Positions 8,537 through 17,287 of a stretch of DNA of 64,000 nucleotides are shown in pieces. This DNA is from Thalassospira sp. MCCC 1A03138 (GTDB taxonomy: Bacteria; Pseudomonadota; Alphaproteobacteria; Rhodospirillales; Thalassospiraceae): NCBI RefSeq assembly GCF_002115785.1, contig NZ_JFJY01000001.1:868001-932000 (forward strand). The letters run 5' to 3'. The notes under the pieces are model-generated. The model was not told where the DNA came from. It made no database searches and was given only the letters and a program-made list of their open reading frames with translations. The position numbers and the translations under genes were made by a program. Position 1 is the first letter of the stretch, and each line of letters starts with the position of its first letter.

Positions 8537-9385
8537 ATGAGTGCCACCACCAGAAAACAGGGCCGCATCACGGTTCCTGCCATTCGTGCCCGCAAGGGTG
8601 CAGAACCGATTGTCTGCCTGACGGCCTATACCACGCCGATGGCGCAACGCCTTGACCCGCATTGCGATCTTCTTCTGGTCGGGGATTCACTGGGCATGGT
8701 TGTGTACGGCATGGAAAGCACGCTTGCCGTCACCGTCGACATGATGATCAACCACGGCAAGGCCGTCATGCGCGGCAGTTCCAACGCCTGCGTGATCGTC
8801 GATCTGCCGTTTGGCAGCTATCAGGAATCCAGAGAACAGGCTTTTCGCACGGCATCGCGCATTCTTGCCGAAACCGGATGCGCGGGGGTGAAACTCGAAG
8901 GTGGCGCCGAACTGGCTGACACCGTCGAATTCCTCAGCCAGCGGGGCATTCCCGTCATGGCCCATATTGGCCTGATGCCCCAGCAGGTCAACACCATGGG
9001 CGGTTTCAAAAGCCAGGGTCGCGGCGAAGAAGCTGCTGCCAAGGTGATTGCCGATGCCAAGGCTGTCGCCAAAGCCGGTGCATTTTCAGTGGTTGTCGAA
9101 GGCACGGTCGAGGCCGTTGCACGGCTTATCACCGCGGAAATCGACATTCCGACGATTGGCATCGGTGCATCTGTTGCCTGCGACGGGCAGGTGCTGGTGA
9201 CCGAGGATATCCTTGGCCTGTTTTCCGATTTCACCCCGAAATTCGTCAAACGCTATGCCGATCTGGGCGATCAGGTCTCCAAAGCGGTTGAAAACTATGC
9301 CACCGAAGTCCGGACCCGTCAGTTCCCGACCGACGATCATTGCTTTGGCGTGACCAAACCCGGCAAGTTGCGCGCCGTAAAATAA
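8537..9385 (+). CDS. panB: 3-methyl-2-oxobutanoate hydroxymethyltransferase
   Basis: First enzyme of the pantothenate branch: it transfers a hydroxymethyl group from methylene-tetrahydrofolate to 2-oxoisovalerate, giving ketopantoate in the cytoplasm. The 282 residues match the usual length. Recognisable family motifs include [20 protein letters not shown], an active-site region [20 protein letters not shown], and [13 protein letters not shown]. The start follows a strong CCGGGGGAGAAACGTC ribosome site. panC follows 42 bases later, so the two form one unit for pantothenate and coenzyme A synthesis. Confidence 0.97.
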   Translation: MSATTRKQGRITVPAIRARKGAEPIVCLTAYTTPMAQRLDPHCDLLLVGDSLGMVVYGMESTLAVTVDMMINHGKAVMRGSSNACVIVDLPFGSYQESREQAFRTASRILAETGCAGVKLEGGAELADTVEFLSQRGIPVMAHIGLMPQQVNTMGGFKSQGRGEEAAAKVIADAKAVAKAGAFSVVVEGTVEAVARLITAEIDIPTIGIGASVACDGQVLVTEDILGLFSDFTPKFVKRYADLGDQVSKAVENYATEVRTRQFPTDDHCFGVTKPGKLRAVK

Positions 9386-9427
9386 CGGTGCCGCCTTTTT
9401 GCCCAACAGACGATCGACAAGACGAAC

Positions 9428-10297
9428 ATGACGCTTAAAACCGTTCACAGCGTTGCAGAACTGCGCGCGGTTGTTGCCGGGTGGCGCGCAGAAGGATTGC
9501 GCGTGGCACTGGTCCCGACGATGGGTGCCCTTCATGCCGGTCATATCAGCCTGACGGATCATGTCCGCAATCACGCCGACCGCGTCATTGTCAGCATTTT
9601 CGTCAATCCGACGCAATTCGGCCCGAACGAGGATTTCGGTGCCTATCCCCGTACACTGCCAGACGATCAGAAAATGCTTGATGCCGCCGGGGTGGAGCTG
9701 TGCTTTGCCCCCTCGGTCGAAGAAATGTATCCCGATGGCTTTGCCACCCGTGTCAGCGTCGATGGGTCATTTACCAACGTCCTGTGCGGTGCTTCCCGTC
9801 CCGGCCATTTCGACGGCGTTGCCCAGATCGTCACCAAACTTCTGCTGCAAGCCCTGCCCGATTGCGCGATATTTGGCCAGAAAGACTATCAGCAGCTGAT
9901 GGTCATCCGCCGTTTCACCACCGACCTGAACATCCCGGTCGAAATCATCGGCGCACCGATCCTGCGCGAAGATGACGGTCTGGCGATGTCATCGCGCAAC
10001 CGCTATCTGACACCGGAAGAACGCGCGATTGCCCCGACACTTGACCGGGTTTTGGGCGAAATCACCAAAGCCGCAGCAACAGGAGCGGAAATCGTCCCGC
10101 TTCTGGGCAAGGGGCGCGAAGATATTCTGAACGCCGGTTTCAAATCGATTGATTACCTTGAAATCCGCGATGCAGACACGCTTGAACGGGTCGAAGATCG
10201 GGTGCGCAAAAGTAGCCGCGTCTTTGTCGCCGCCCATCTTGGCAAAGCCCGCCTGATCGACAATCACGCCATCGACCCGATCAACATCACGGGTTAA
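9428..10297 (+). CDS. panC: Pantoate-beta-alanine ligase (pantothenate synthetase)
   Basis: Joins pantoate and beta-alanine using ATP to make pantothenate. The 289-residue sequence has the adenylate-forming HIGH-type motif as MGALHAGHISL near residues 31-41, followed by SIFVNPTQFGPNED, then FGQKDYQQL and the KMSK-like segment MSSRNRYL. Length and motif order match the family throughout. The ribosome site is weak (GACAAGACGAAC), consistent with coupling to panB upstream. A 199-base gap follows, holding a promoter and terminator before ffh. Confidence 0.97.
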   Translation: MTLKTVHSVAELRAVVAGWRAEGLRVALVPTMGALHAGHISLTDHVRNHADRVIVSIFVNPTQFGPNEDFGAYPRTLPDDQKMLDAAGVELCFAPSVEEMYPDGFATRVSVDGSFTNVLCGASRPGHFDGVAQIVTKLLLQALPDCAIFGQKDYQQLMVIRRFTTDLNIPVEIIGAPILREDDGLAMSSRNRYLTPEERAIAPTLDRVLGEITKAAATGAEIVPLLGKGREDILNAGFKSIDYLEIRDADTLERVEDRVRKSSRVFVAAHLGKARLIDNHAIDPINITG

Positions 10298-10383
10298 ACA
10301 GCGGCTTGGCCGCGATGAATCGCGGATTGCGATGCGATTGGCATCAAAAGCGCAGAACATCGCGCTTTTGCGCCTGATTGCGC

Positions 10384-10412
10384 TTGACTCTATCCCCCCT
10401 ATCGCATAAACC
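10384..10412 (+). promoter_or_regulatory. Candidate sigma-70 promoter between panC and ffh
   Basis: TTGACT (10384-10389) lies 17 bases before TAAACC (10407-10412). The -35 element is good for an alphaproteobacterium and the -10 is weak. Transcription from here would give a leader of about 70 bases that ends at the hairpin at 10446-10485. Confidence 0.4.
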
Positions 10413-10417
10413 CTGCG

Positions 10418-10486
10418 CAACAAAGGTCGCCCAAGGGGTGACTCCCCCAGTCCTCGAGTTGTCGAGCACTGGGTTTTAGTTTTTTG
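10418..10486 (+). ncRNA. Candidate small RNA or attenuated leader upstream of ffh
   Basis: The stretch between the candidate promoter and the ffh start has no open frame of note and ends in a clear intrinsic terminator. CCCAGT (10446-10451) pairs with ACTGGG (10468-10473), and CTCGA pairs with TCGAG inside around a short loop; TTTTAGTTTTTT follows. ffh begins only about 45 bases further on, so this is either a small RNA of about 70 bases or a terminator that sets read-through into ffh. It does not show the conserved bases of 4.5S/SRP RNA. The boundaries are estimates. Confidence 0.4.
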
Positions 10487-10529
10487 TGCGCACACAGTGG
10501 AAACACCGGAAACACAGACGGGATTTGGA

Positions 10530-12014
10530 ATGTTTGAAGGACTAAGCGATCGCCTTGGCGGGGTTCTTGATAAGCTGCGCAGACGTGGCGCGCTGAAAGA
10601 ATCCGACGTCAAGGAAGCCATGCGCGAAGTACGCGTCGCCCTGCTTGAGGCTGACGTGGCGCTGCCGGTCGTCAAATCATTCATCACCAATGCAACCGAA
10701 CGTGCGGTTGGTCAGGACGTTCTGCGTTCGGTCACACCGGGCCAAATGGTCGTCAAGATCGTTCATGACGAACTGAAAAACATGCTGGGCGAAGGCGAGG
10801 ATATCAACCTTGCGGCCACCCCGCCGGTCCCGATCCTGATGGTCGGTTTGCAGGGTTCGGGTAAAACCACGAGCTCGGCCAAGATCGCGCTGCATCTGAC
10901 CAAAAAGCGCAACAAGAAAGTCCTGCTGGCGTCGCTTGATATCTATCGCCCGGCCGCCCAGCAGCAGTTGAAAATTCTGGCCGACAATAACGGCCTGAAC
11001 GTTCTGCCGATCATTATGGGCGAAAAGCCGGTATCGATCGCAAAACGCGCAATGGATATGGGCCGCAAGGAAGGCTATGACGCCGTCATCCTCGATACCG
11101 CGGGGCGCCTGCATATCGATATGGAACTGATGAGCGAAGTCGCCCAGGTCCGTGACGCGGTCAACCCGGCCGAGACCCTTCTGGTCACCGATGCGATGAC
11201 CGGTCAGGACTCGGTCAATGTGGCCAAGGAATTCGCCGACAAGGTCGGCATCACCGGTATCGTTCTGACCCGTATAGACGGTGATGCACGTGGTGGTGCG
11301 GCCCTGTCGATGCGCCAGATCACCGGTTGCCCGATCAAGATGCTCGGTACCGGTGAAAAAATCGACGAGATGGAAGCCTTCCATCCGGATCGTATAGCCA
11401 ACCGTATCCTCGGGATGGGCGATGTCGTCAGCCTTGTCGAAAAGGCTGCCGAAACGATCAAGCAGGAAGACGCCGAGAAAATGGCGAAGAAGCTCGCAAA
11501 GGGTCAGTTTGACCTGAACGATCTTCTTTCCCAGCTCAAGCAGCTTCAGAAAATGGGTGATCTTTCCGGCATCATGGGGATGCTGCCGGGCATGGGCGCG
11601 CTGAAAAAACAGATGTCGCAGACCAAGCTTGATCCCAAACTTCTGACCCATCAGGAGGCGATCATCCTGTCGATGACGCCCAAGGAACGAGAAAACCCGG
11701 CCCTGATCAAGGCATCGCGCAAAAAGCGTATTGCCGCAGGTTGCGGTCTTTCGGTTCAGGATGTGAACAAGCTGCTCAAACAGTATCAGACCATGTCCAC
11801 CATGATCAAAAAGATGGGCAAGATGGGCAAAAAGGGACTGTTTGGCGGCATGCCGAAAATGGATTCCTCGATGCTCGAAGGCGGCGACATGCCCGACATG
11901 AGCAAGTTGCCAAAAGGATTTCCCGGTGCCGGGGGCGGATTACCGCCCGGGCTCCCGGGATTGGGCGGCGGTGGTTTGCCGCCGGGATTTCCGGGGTTCG
12001 GTAAAAAGAAATAG
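10530..12014 (+). CDS. ffh: Signal recognition particle protein
   Basis: GTPase that binds 4.5S RNA and signal sequences of nascent membrane proteins and hands them to FtsY. I choose the ATG at 10530 (494 residues), because MFEGLSDRLGGVLDKLRR is the usual start of Ffh; the frame opens 33 bases earlier at 10497. The order is the N domain, then the G domain with P-loop GLQGSGKTTS at about 106-115, DTAGRLH and TRIDGDARGG. The methionine-rich M domain follows, with MLPGMGALKKQM. The C-terminus is an unusually Gly/Pro-rich tail of GLPPG-type repeats. It begins the ffh-rpsP-rimM-trmD-rplS gene order common in Proteobacteria. Confidence 0.97.
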   Translation: MFEGLSDRLGGVLDKLRRRGALKESDVKEAMREVRVALLEADVALPVVKSFITNATERAVGQDVLRSVTPGQMVVKIVHDELKNMLGEGEDINLAATPPVPILMVGLQGSGKTTSSAKIALHLTKKRNKKVLLASLDIYRPAAQQQLKILADNNGLNVLPIIMGEKPVSIAKRAMDMGRKEGYDAVILDTAGRLHIDMELMSEVAQVRDAVNPAETLLVTDAMTGQDSVNVAKEFADKVGITGIVLTRIDGDARGGAALSMRQITGCPIKMLGTGEKIDEMEAFHPDRIANRILGMGDVVSLVEKAAETIKQEDAEKMAKKLAKGQFDLNDLLSQLKQLQKMGDLSGIMGMLPGMGALKKQMSQTKLDPKLLTHQEAIILSMTPKERENPALIKASRKKRIAAGCGLSVQDVNKLLKQYQTMSTMIKKMGKMGKKGLFGGMPKMDSSMLEGGDMPDMSKLPKGFPGAGGGLPPGLPGLGGGGLPPGFPGFGKKK

Positions 12015-12024
12015 CCAAGCCCCC

Positions 12025-12074
12025 GGTTCTCAAGATTTTTCGAAAGAACCAAACACCCCGGTTCCCTGAACCGG
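12025..12074 (+). promoter_or_regulatory. Tandem hairpins in the rpsP leader
   Basis: GGTTCT (12025-12030) can pair with AGAACC (12045-12050), and CCGGTTC (12058-12064) with GAACCGG (12068-12074). The alternating GGTTC/GAACC copies allow different pairings, as in an attenuator or a ribosomal-protein binding site. Neither hairpin has a long T-run, so a simple terminator is unlikely. Function is inferred only. Confidence 0.35.
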
Positions 12075-12140
12075 AATAAATTGATCCTCCGGGATCGTAA
12101 CTTGAAGACTACAAACCCAAGCTGAAAGGAACTTATCCGA

Positions 12141-12545
12141 ATGGCTGTCAAGATTCGTCTTTCCCGTGGCGGTGCCAAAAAGCGTCCGTACTACCGTATC
12201 GTAGTTGCAGATGCCCGTGCCCCGCGTGACGGCAGCTTCATCGAGAAAGTCGGTACCTATGATCCGATGCTCCCGAAGGATGCTGACAACCGCGTAACCT
12301 TCAAAGAAGAGCGCATCAAATATTGGCTGGGCGTTGGCGCACAGCCGACCGATCGTGTTGCACGTTTCCTGGGCAAAGCTGGCCTGGCTGACGCGTTCAA
12401 ACCGACCGAACAGCCCCAGAAGTCGGCTCCGAAAGCGAAAGCCCAGGAACGTCTTCGTGAGAAAGCTGAAAAAGCCGAAGCCGCTGCTGCTGCAGCTGCC
12501 GAAGCTGCTGCGGCTCCTGCTGAAGAAGCTGCCAGCGAAGAATAA
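12141..12545 (+). CDS. rpsP: 30S ribosomal protein S16
   Basis: Small-subunit ribosomal protein that binds 16S rRNA early in assembly. The first 80 or so residues are a clear S16, starting [20 protein letters not shown] and containing [11 protein letters not shown] and [14 protein letters not shown]. The protein is 134 residues because of a Lys/Glu/Ala-rich C-terminal tail with an alanine run, a feature of alphaproteobacterial S16. The start has an AAAGGAACTTATCCGA ribosome site. It leads rpsP-rimM-trmD-rplS, with tandem hairpins in its leader. Confidence 0.98.
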   Translation: MAVKIRLSRGGAKKRPYYRIVVADARAPRDGSFIEKVGTYDPMLPKDADNRVTFKEERIKYWLGVGAQPTDRVARFLGKAGLADAFKPTEQPQKSAPKAKAQERLREKAEKAEAAAAAAAEAAAAPAEEAASEE

Positions 12546-12590
12546 GCTTTTCGCACGCTTTGATCAGATACCGGAAATTTGTGAACCGAA

Positions 12591-13265
12591 ATGGCTGATA
12601 CCCGCAAATCCAAAACCGACGATGCATTTGTCTGCGTCGGCATGATCACCGCCCCGCACGGGGTGCGTGGTGCCGTGCGCGTCAAAAGCTATACCGTCGA
12701 TCCGGATAACCTTGTCGGTTACGGCCCGTTGTTCGACGCCAAGGGACAGGCGAAATTCAAACTGTCTCCTGTCGGACATGTTCGCGACCAGCTGATCGCC
12801 AAGATCGATGGTGTGAACGACCGGGACGCCGCCGAACGGCTGCGGGGAACCAAGCTTTACGTACCGCGGACGGCCCTGCCGGAAACGGAAGACGAAGACG
12901 AATTCTATCTTGCCGATCTTGTCGGCCTGAAAGCCCATCATGTTGATGGTTCGCTGTTCGGGACCGTACGGGGTGTGGCTGATTTTGGCGCGGGCGATGT
13001 GATCGAAATCGCGCTGGAAGAAGTCCGTGGCAAAGTCGTCGTCCTGCCGTTTACCAAGGAAGTCGTGCCCGATGTGGTGCTTTCGGAACGCAAGCTGGTG
13101 GTAAATCCGCCCGAGGGGCTTTTGCAGGAAGAAGAAGGACCGGGAAATCGTACCCGCCGTCCGGGCAGCTCCCGCAAGGACTCTCAGGCCGACCGCGATT
13201 CTGATGCCGTCACTGCCGATGCAGTAGGCGCAGAAACTGCGACCGGCAGCGGAAAGGAGGCCTGA
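12591..13265 (+). CDS. rimM: Ribosome maturation factor RimM
   Basis: Binds S19 in the 30S head and helps mature the 3' part of 16S rRNA. The N-terminal domain has VGMITAPHGVRGAVRVKS; the PRC-barrel domain has EFYLADLVGLKA and LPFTKEVVPDV. The 224 residues exceed the usual 170-180 because of a polar, low-complexity C-terminal tail after about residue 170, rich in Ser, Arg, Asp and Ala. No strong Shine-Dalgarno is seen, so translation may be coupled to rpsP. The stop is three bases before trmD. Confidence 0.96.
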   Translation: MADTRKSKTDDAFVCVGMITAPHGVRGAVRVKSYTVDPDNLVGYGPLFDAKGQAKFKLSPVGHVRDQLIAKIDGVNDRDAAERLRGTKLYVPRTALPETEDEDEFYLADLVGLKAHHVDGSLFGTVRGVADFGAGDVIEIALEEVRGKVVVLPFTKEVVPDVVLSERKLVVNPPEGLLQEEEGPGNRTRRPGSSRKDSQADRDSDAVTADAVGAETATGSGKEA

Positions 13266-13268
13266 TCG

Positions 13269-13985
13269 ATGTCTGTGTGGCAGGCCAAGGTTGCAACCCT
13301 GTTCCCGGAAATGTTCCCGGGCGCGCTCGGCCAGTCTCTGGCCGGACGGGCACTGGAAAACGGGATCTGGTCGCTGGATGTCAAAGACATCCGTGATCAT
13401 GCAACCGACCGTCACCGCACTGTTGACGACAATCCTTTCGGGGGTGGGGCCGGTATGGTCATGCGCCCGGATATTGTCGACGCCACCCTGCGTGAATTGC
13501 GTGCGGAAGCTCCGCAATTGCCGCTGATTTATCTCAGCCCGCGCGGGAAAATGCTGAACCAGAAACGTTGCCGCGAACTGGCAGCGGGACCGGGTGCCAT
13601 CCTGTTGTGCGGTCGTTACGAAGGTATCGACCAGCGCGTACTTGATGAACATCAGGTCGAGGAAATCAGCATTGGCGACTACATCCTCATGGGCGGCGAA
13701 CTGCCGGCCATGGTCCTGATTGAATCGTGCATTCGCCTTATCGAAGGTGTGGTCAACAAGACCGAATCCGTCGACGAGGAAAGCTTTGAAACCGGGTTGC
13801 TTGAATATCCGCATTACACGCGCCCGGCCAATTGGAACGGGCGTGACGTGCCGGAGATCTTGCTTTCCGGACATCATGCCAAGGTACAAGCCTGGCGGCA
13901 TGCTCAGGCAGAAGAAATTACCCGTGCTCGGCGTCCTGACCTTTGGGATCAGTATGTCGCACGCGGGCACATCAAAGAGGGTTAA
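13269..13985 (+). CDS. trmD: tRNA (guanine-N1-)-methyltransferase
   Basis: Methylates G37 of tRNAs next to the anticodon using S-adenosylmethionine, which prevents +1 frameshifting. The 238-residue protein shows the SPOUT trefoil-knot signature with [12 protein letters not shown] and [15 protein letters not shown], plus the N-terminal [12 protein letters not shown]. The later [13 protein letters not shown] segment is also typical. It lies between rimM and rplS with gaps of three bases on each side, so the three are surely co-translated. Confidence 0.98.
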   Translation: MSVWQAKVATLFPEMFPGALGQSLAGRALENGIWSLDVKDIRDHATDRHRTVDDNPFGGGAGMVMRPDIVDATLRELRAEAPQLPLIYLSPRGKMLNQKRCRELAAGPGAILLCGRYEGIDQRVLDEHQVEEISIGDYILMGGELPAMVLIESCIRLIEGVVNKTESVDEESFETGLLEYPHYTRPANWNGRDVPEILLSGHHAKVQAWRHAQAEEITRARRPDLWDQYVARGHIKEG

Positions 13986-13988
13986 ACC

Positions 13989-14393
13989 ATGACCAACGCA
14001 ATCATCCAGCAGATCGAAAAAGATCAGCTCGATAAAATCGCTGCAAAACGCGAAGTTCCGGAATTCGACGCAGGCGACACCGTCCGTGTTCACCTGAAAG
14101 TCGTTGAAGGCACCCGCGAGCGTATCCAGCAGTTCGAAGGCGTCTGCATCGCCAAGAAAAACCGCGGCCTGAACTCGTCCTTCACCCTGCGTAAAATCGC
14201 ATCGGGCGAAGGTGTCGAGCGTATCTTCCAGAACTACTCCCCGGCGATCGACAAAATCGAAGTCGTCCGTCGCGGTGACGTTCGTCGCGCAAAACTTTAC
14301 TACCTGCGTGGCCGTACCGGTAAATCGGCGCGTATCGCCGAACAGACCACCGGTCACAAAGGCAAACTGACGGCTGCAGAACGCAAGAAATAA
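13989..14393 (+). CDS. rplS: 50S ribosomal protein L19
   Basis: Large-subunit protein at the 30S-50S interface. The first 115 residues match L19 throughout: [52 protein letters not shown] and [17 protein letters not shown]. The protein is 134 residues, slightly longer than the E. coli form because of a short basic C-terminal extension. It ends the operon and is followed at once by a strong intrinsic terminator. Confidence 0.98.
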   Translation: MTNAIIQQIEKDQLDKIAAKREVPEFDAGDTVRVHLKVVEGTRERIQQFEGVCIAKKNRGLNSSFTLRKIASGEGVERIFQNYSPAIDKIEVVRRGDVRRAKLYYLRGRTGKSARIAEQTTGHKGKLTAAERKK

Positions 14394-14422
14394 TCTGCGT
14401 TCCGCATTGTCGGAATGATTGG

Positions 14423-14456
14423 CGGGCTCACCTTCGGGTGGGCCCGTTTCTTTTGG
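14423..14456 (+). terminator. Intrinsic terminator after rplS
   Basis: CGGGCTCACC (14423-14432), loop TTCG, then GGTGGGCCCG (14437-14446) with one G-T wobble, followed by TTTCTTTT. It closes the ffh/rpsP-rplS group. Confidence 0.9.
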
Positions 14457-14974
14457 GCTGTTTCCATTGCCTGTGGTTTCGGGCGACAAACAACCGGCAA
14501 ATACACTTTATGCGTGCATCATATCGAATCGCCGGTTTTCATGCCTGATCGATGTAACGCGCGGAAACCTTGCGAATAACATATAACTTTATTTTATATC
14601 AGCTATCCCTGCTTTGGCTGCCTCACCCCGGAATATGGTAGTTTTGGCTACCACAAGATGCTCAATTTTCCCCGAATCTACTTTAAGATGCAGTAGCGTA
14701 AAAAAACACGCGCCGGGTTGCTTGCGATTTGGAAGCTTGAGTGTATAAAGGCACTCCCGCGGCAAAAATGATCAAGTCCGTGCGGTTCTGGATAATAAAA
14801 TTTCGCATATCGGGACAAACCCGGATGCCCGGAGGAACAGGCGACGCCGTGCGCCACATGACATCGCAATCCCAGGATTGCCGTCGTAAAAAAACATCCC
14901 CGGTTTAATGTCCTTTGCCGGCACTACTGTCTGGTCGTCGCTGCATAAAAGATCGATTTTAAGAGGAGGTCGAG
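14457..14974. other. 518-base non-coding stretch before leuC
   Basis: No convincing gene is seen. The left half is A+T-rich around 14575-14605. TGGTAG-N6-CTACCA (14636-14653) is an inverted repeat that may be an operator, and GAGTG...CACTC near 14739 is a weaker one. A 46-codon frame at 14768-14908 has no leucine codons and an Arg-rich, unlikely composition. The leuC ribosome site AGAGGAGGTCGAG is at the right end. The leuC promoter should lie here but I cannot place it. Confidence 0.5.
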
Positions 14975-16381
14975 ATGGGTGCGCCTAAAACCCTTTTTGA
15001 CAAGATTTGGGAAAGTCACGTGGTTGATACGCAGGATGATGGTACCTGCCTGATTTATATTGACCGCCATCTCGTTCATGAAGTGACCAGCCCGCAGGCT
15101 TTCGAAGGCCTTCGCAATTCTGGCCGCAAAGTGCGCCACCCGGAACTGACCCTTGCGGTTCCGGATCATAACGTTCCGACCACGGACCGTTCCGAAGGCA
15201 TCAAGGAAGAAGACAGCCGTATCCAGGTCAACACCCTTGACCAGAACGCCAAGGATACCGGTATCCATTACTTCCCGATGAATGACCTGCGTCAGGGCAT
15301 CGTCCACATTGTCGGCCCGGAAGAAGGTTTCACCCTGCCGGGTGTCACCATGGTCTGCGGCGATTCGCACACCTCGACCCACGGTGCATTCGGCACCCTG
15401 GCATTTGGCATCGGCACGTCCGAAGTCGAACATGTTCTGGCCACCCAGACGCTGGTTCAGAAACCTGCAAAAAACATGCTGGTCAAAGTCGAAGGCGATC
15501 TGCATCCGGGCGTTACTGCCAAGGACATCACCCTTGCCATCATCGGACGCATCGGCACGGCTGGCGGCACCGGTTATGTGATCGAATATGCCGGTTCGGC
15601 CATTCGTTCGCTGTCGATGGAAGGCCGCATGACCGTCTGCAATATGTCGATCGAAGGCGGCGCACGCGCAGGCCTGATCGCACCGGACGAAAAAACCTTT
15701 GAATATATCAAGGGCCGCCCGATGGCACCCAAAGGTGCCGCATTCGAACAGGCCGTCGAATACTGGAAGACCCTTCCGTCTGACGAAGGCGCGCATTACG
15801 ACAAGATCGTCGAAATCAATGCTGCCGACATCATCCCGCAGGTCACCTGGGGCACCAGCCCGGAAGACGTCGTACCGGTTAACGGCAAAGTCCCGGCACC
15901 GTCCGACGCCAAGGATCCCGGCAAACAGAAAGCCATCGCCCGTTCGCTCGAATATATGGGCCTGACGGCTGGCACCAACATCGAAGACATCAGGATTGAT
16001 CGCGTCTTTATCGGTTCCTGCACCAATGGTCGTATCGAAGACCTGCGCGCCGCGGCGGTTATCGCCAAGGGTCGCAAGGTTGCCGATCACGTCAGTGCCA
16101 TGGTCGTTCCGGGTTCCGGTCTGGTCAAGGAACAGGCCGAGGCCGAAGGCCTGCACGAGATTTTCCTCGAAGCCGGTTTTGAATGGCGTGAACCGGGCTG
16201 CTCGATGTGCCTGGCGATGAACCCGGACCGACTGGAGCCGGGCGAGCGTTGCGCATCGACCTCCAACCGTAACTTCGAAGGCCGTCAGGGCCGTGGTGGC
16301 CGTACCCACCTGCTCAGCCCGGCGATGGCCGTGGCCGCAGCAGTCACCGGTCATCTGACTGACGTCCGCAAACTCGGTTAA
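14975..16381 (+). CDS. leuC: 3-isopropylmalate dehydratase large subunit
   Basis: With LeuD it forms isopropylmalate isomerase, which converts 2- to 3-isopropylmalate in leucine synthesis through a [4Fe-4S] cluster. The 468-residue protein has the aconitase-family motif [13 protein letters not shown] and the three cluster ligands Cys349 (GSCTNGR), Cys409 and Cys412 (GCSMCLAMN). Near the C-terminus [19 protein letters not shown] is fully conserved. The start follows a very strong AGGAGGTCGAG site. It heads leuC, a small unknown gene, and leuD. Confidence 0.98.
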   Translation: MGAPKTLFDKIWESHVVDTQDDGTCLIYIDRHLVHEVTSPQAFEGLRNSGRKVRHPELTLAVPDHNVPTTDRSEGIKEEDSRIQVNTLDQNAKDTGIHYFPMNDLRQGIVHIVGPEEGFTLPGVTMVCGDSHTSTHGAFGTLAFGIGTSEVEHVLATQTLVQKPAKNMLVKVEGDLHPGVTAKDITLAIIGRIGTAGGTGYVIEYAGSAIRSLSMEGRMTVCNMSIEGGARAGLIAPDEKTFEYIKGRPMAPKGAAFEQAVEYWKTLPSDEGAHYDKIVEINAADIIPQVTWGTSPEDVVPVNGKVPAPSDAKDPGKQKAIARSLEYMGLTAGTNIEDIRIDRVFIGSCTNGRIEDLRAAAVIAKGRKVADHVSAMVVPGSGLVKEQAEAEGLHEIFLEAGFEWREPGCSMCLAMNPDRLEPGERCASTSNRNFEGRQGRGGRTHLLSPAMAVAAAVTGHLTDVRKLG

Positions 16382-16392
16382 GGCAGAAACCC

Positions 16393-16581
16393 ATGGCAGA
16401 AAGAGCATTCATCAGTTTCCGTGACGGCGCAGCGCGCTGCGGCCGGGCACCGATCCTTGAACAGCTGCTCCCGCAGCTGACCGGGATCAACCTGCCCGAA
16501 TTCGTAGCGAAGGATATCGACGCAACCGAGGAACTGATCGAGGCCCTCGGTCTTGCCTGGGAAACTGGAAGCAAGGGATAA
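16393..16581 (+). CDS. Small hypothetical protein between leuC and leuD
   Basis: A 62-codon frame starting 11 bases after leuC and ending five bases before leuD, so it is in the same transcript. The protein begins [19 protein letters not shown] and then has the amphipathic, acidic segment [20 protein letters not shown]. There is no signal peptide or membrane helix. The tight packing and normal codon use (Ctg, Gaa, Cgt/Cgc) favour a real gene. I do not recognise a family. A role in isomerase assembly would be only a guess from position. Confidence 0.65.
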   Translation: MAERAFISFRDGAARCGRAPILEQLLPQLTGINLPEFVAKDIDATEELIEALGLAWETGSKG

Positions 16582-16586
16582 GATTA

Positions 16587-17198
16587 ATGGATAAGTTCAC
16601 GACCCTCACCGGTGTGGCAGCACCGCTGCCGATGATCAATGTAGATACCGACATGATCATCCCGAAACAGTTCCTTAAAACCATCAAACGTTCGGGCCTT
16701 GGCAAGAACCTGTTTGATGAAATGCGCTATGACGACAAGGGCAACGAAATCCCGGATTTCGTCCTGAACAAACCGGCCTATCGCAATGCCAAGATCATCG
16801 TATCAGGTGACAACTTTGGCTGTGGTTCATCGCGCGAACATGCGCCGTGGTCGCTGCTTGATTTCGGCATTCGCTGCATCATCGCGCCAAGCTTTGCCGA
16901 CATTTTCTATAACAACTGCTTCAAGAACGGCATTCTGCCGATCCGTCTGCCGCAGGAAGATGTCGACAAGCTGATGGATGACGCCGAACGCGGCGAAAAC
17001 GCCACCATCACAATTGATCTTGAAAAACAGGAAATCCATGGTCCGGATGGCGGTTGCATCACGTTTGATGTCGAACCGTTCCGCAAACATTGCCTGTTGA
17101 ACGGCCTTGATGACATCGGTCTGACCCTGCAGAAGGGCGACGCGATCAACGATTTCGAAGCCAAGCGCGCTGCGTCCCAGCCCTGGCTGTCGCTGTAA
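16587..17198 (+). CDS. leuD: 3-isopropylmalate dehydratase small subunit
   Basis: Swivelling-domain subunit of isopropylmalate isomerase, partner of LeuC. The 203-residue protein has [14 protein letters not shown] near the start, the substrate-loop motif [15 protein letters not shown] and [16 protein letters not shown]. All match LeuD of the bacterial 200-residue type. The start codon is five bases after the small upstream gene. A terminator follows nine bases after the stop, separating it from leuB. Confidence 0.98.
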   Translation: MDKFTTLTGVAAPLPMINVDTDMIIPKQFLKTIKRSGLGKNLFDEMRYDDKGNEIPDFVLNKPAYRNAKIIVSGDNFGCGSSREHAPWSLLDFGIRCIIAPSFADIFYNNCFKNGILPIRLPQEDVDKLMDDAERGENATITIDLEKQEIHGPDGGCITFDVEPFRKHCLLNGLDDIGLTLQKGDAINDFEAKRAASQPWLSL

Positions 17199-17206
17199 TT
17201 CAAAGT

Positions 17207-17239
17207 GGCGGCAGGCCAGATCGGTCTGCCGCCCTTTTT
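17207..17239 (+). terminator. Intrinsic terminator after leuD
   Basis: GGCGGCAG (17207-17214) pairs with CTGCCGCC (17226-17233), followed by CTTTTT. The loop is 11 bases. leuB may be made from read-through or from its own promoter in the 48 bases beyond. Confidence 0.8.
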
Positions 17240-17287
17240 GTCGATATGGGGTGAACGACCCCGATAATATCTGGGAAGGATTGTTTG

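Noticed and set aside
10418-10486. 4.5S (SRP) RNA gene next to ffh
   Set aside because: The conserved hairpin bases of SRP RNA (GGTCAGG...GGAAGCAGCC type) are absent and the stretch is too short.
10677-11651. Open frame of 324 codons on the minus strand
   Set aside because: Antisense to ffh, which is certain; no ribosome site or family match.
12564-14489. Open frame of 641 codons on the minus strand
   Set aside because: It lies antisense to rpsP, rimM, trmD and rplS, all of which are certain. Long antisense frames are common in this G+C-rich DNA.
14768-14908. Leader peptide for a leucine attenuator before leuC
   Set aside because: The 46-codon frame contains no leucine codon and many arginines, and no terminator follows it. 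Leucine attenuation is not supported.
14924-16408. Open frame of 494 codons on the minus strand
   Set aside because: Antisense to leuC over its full length; the protein has no family-like features.
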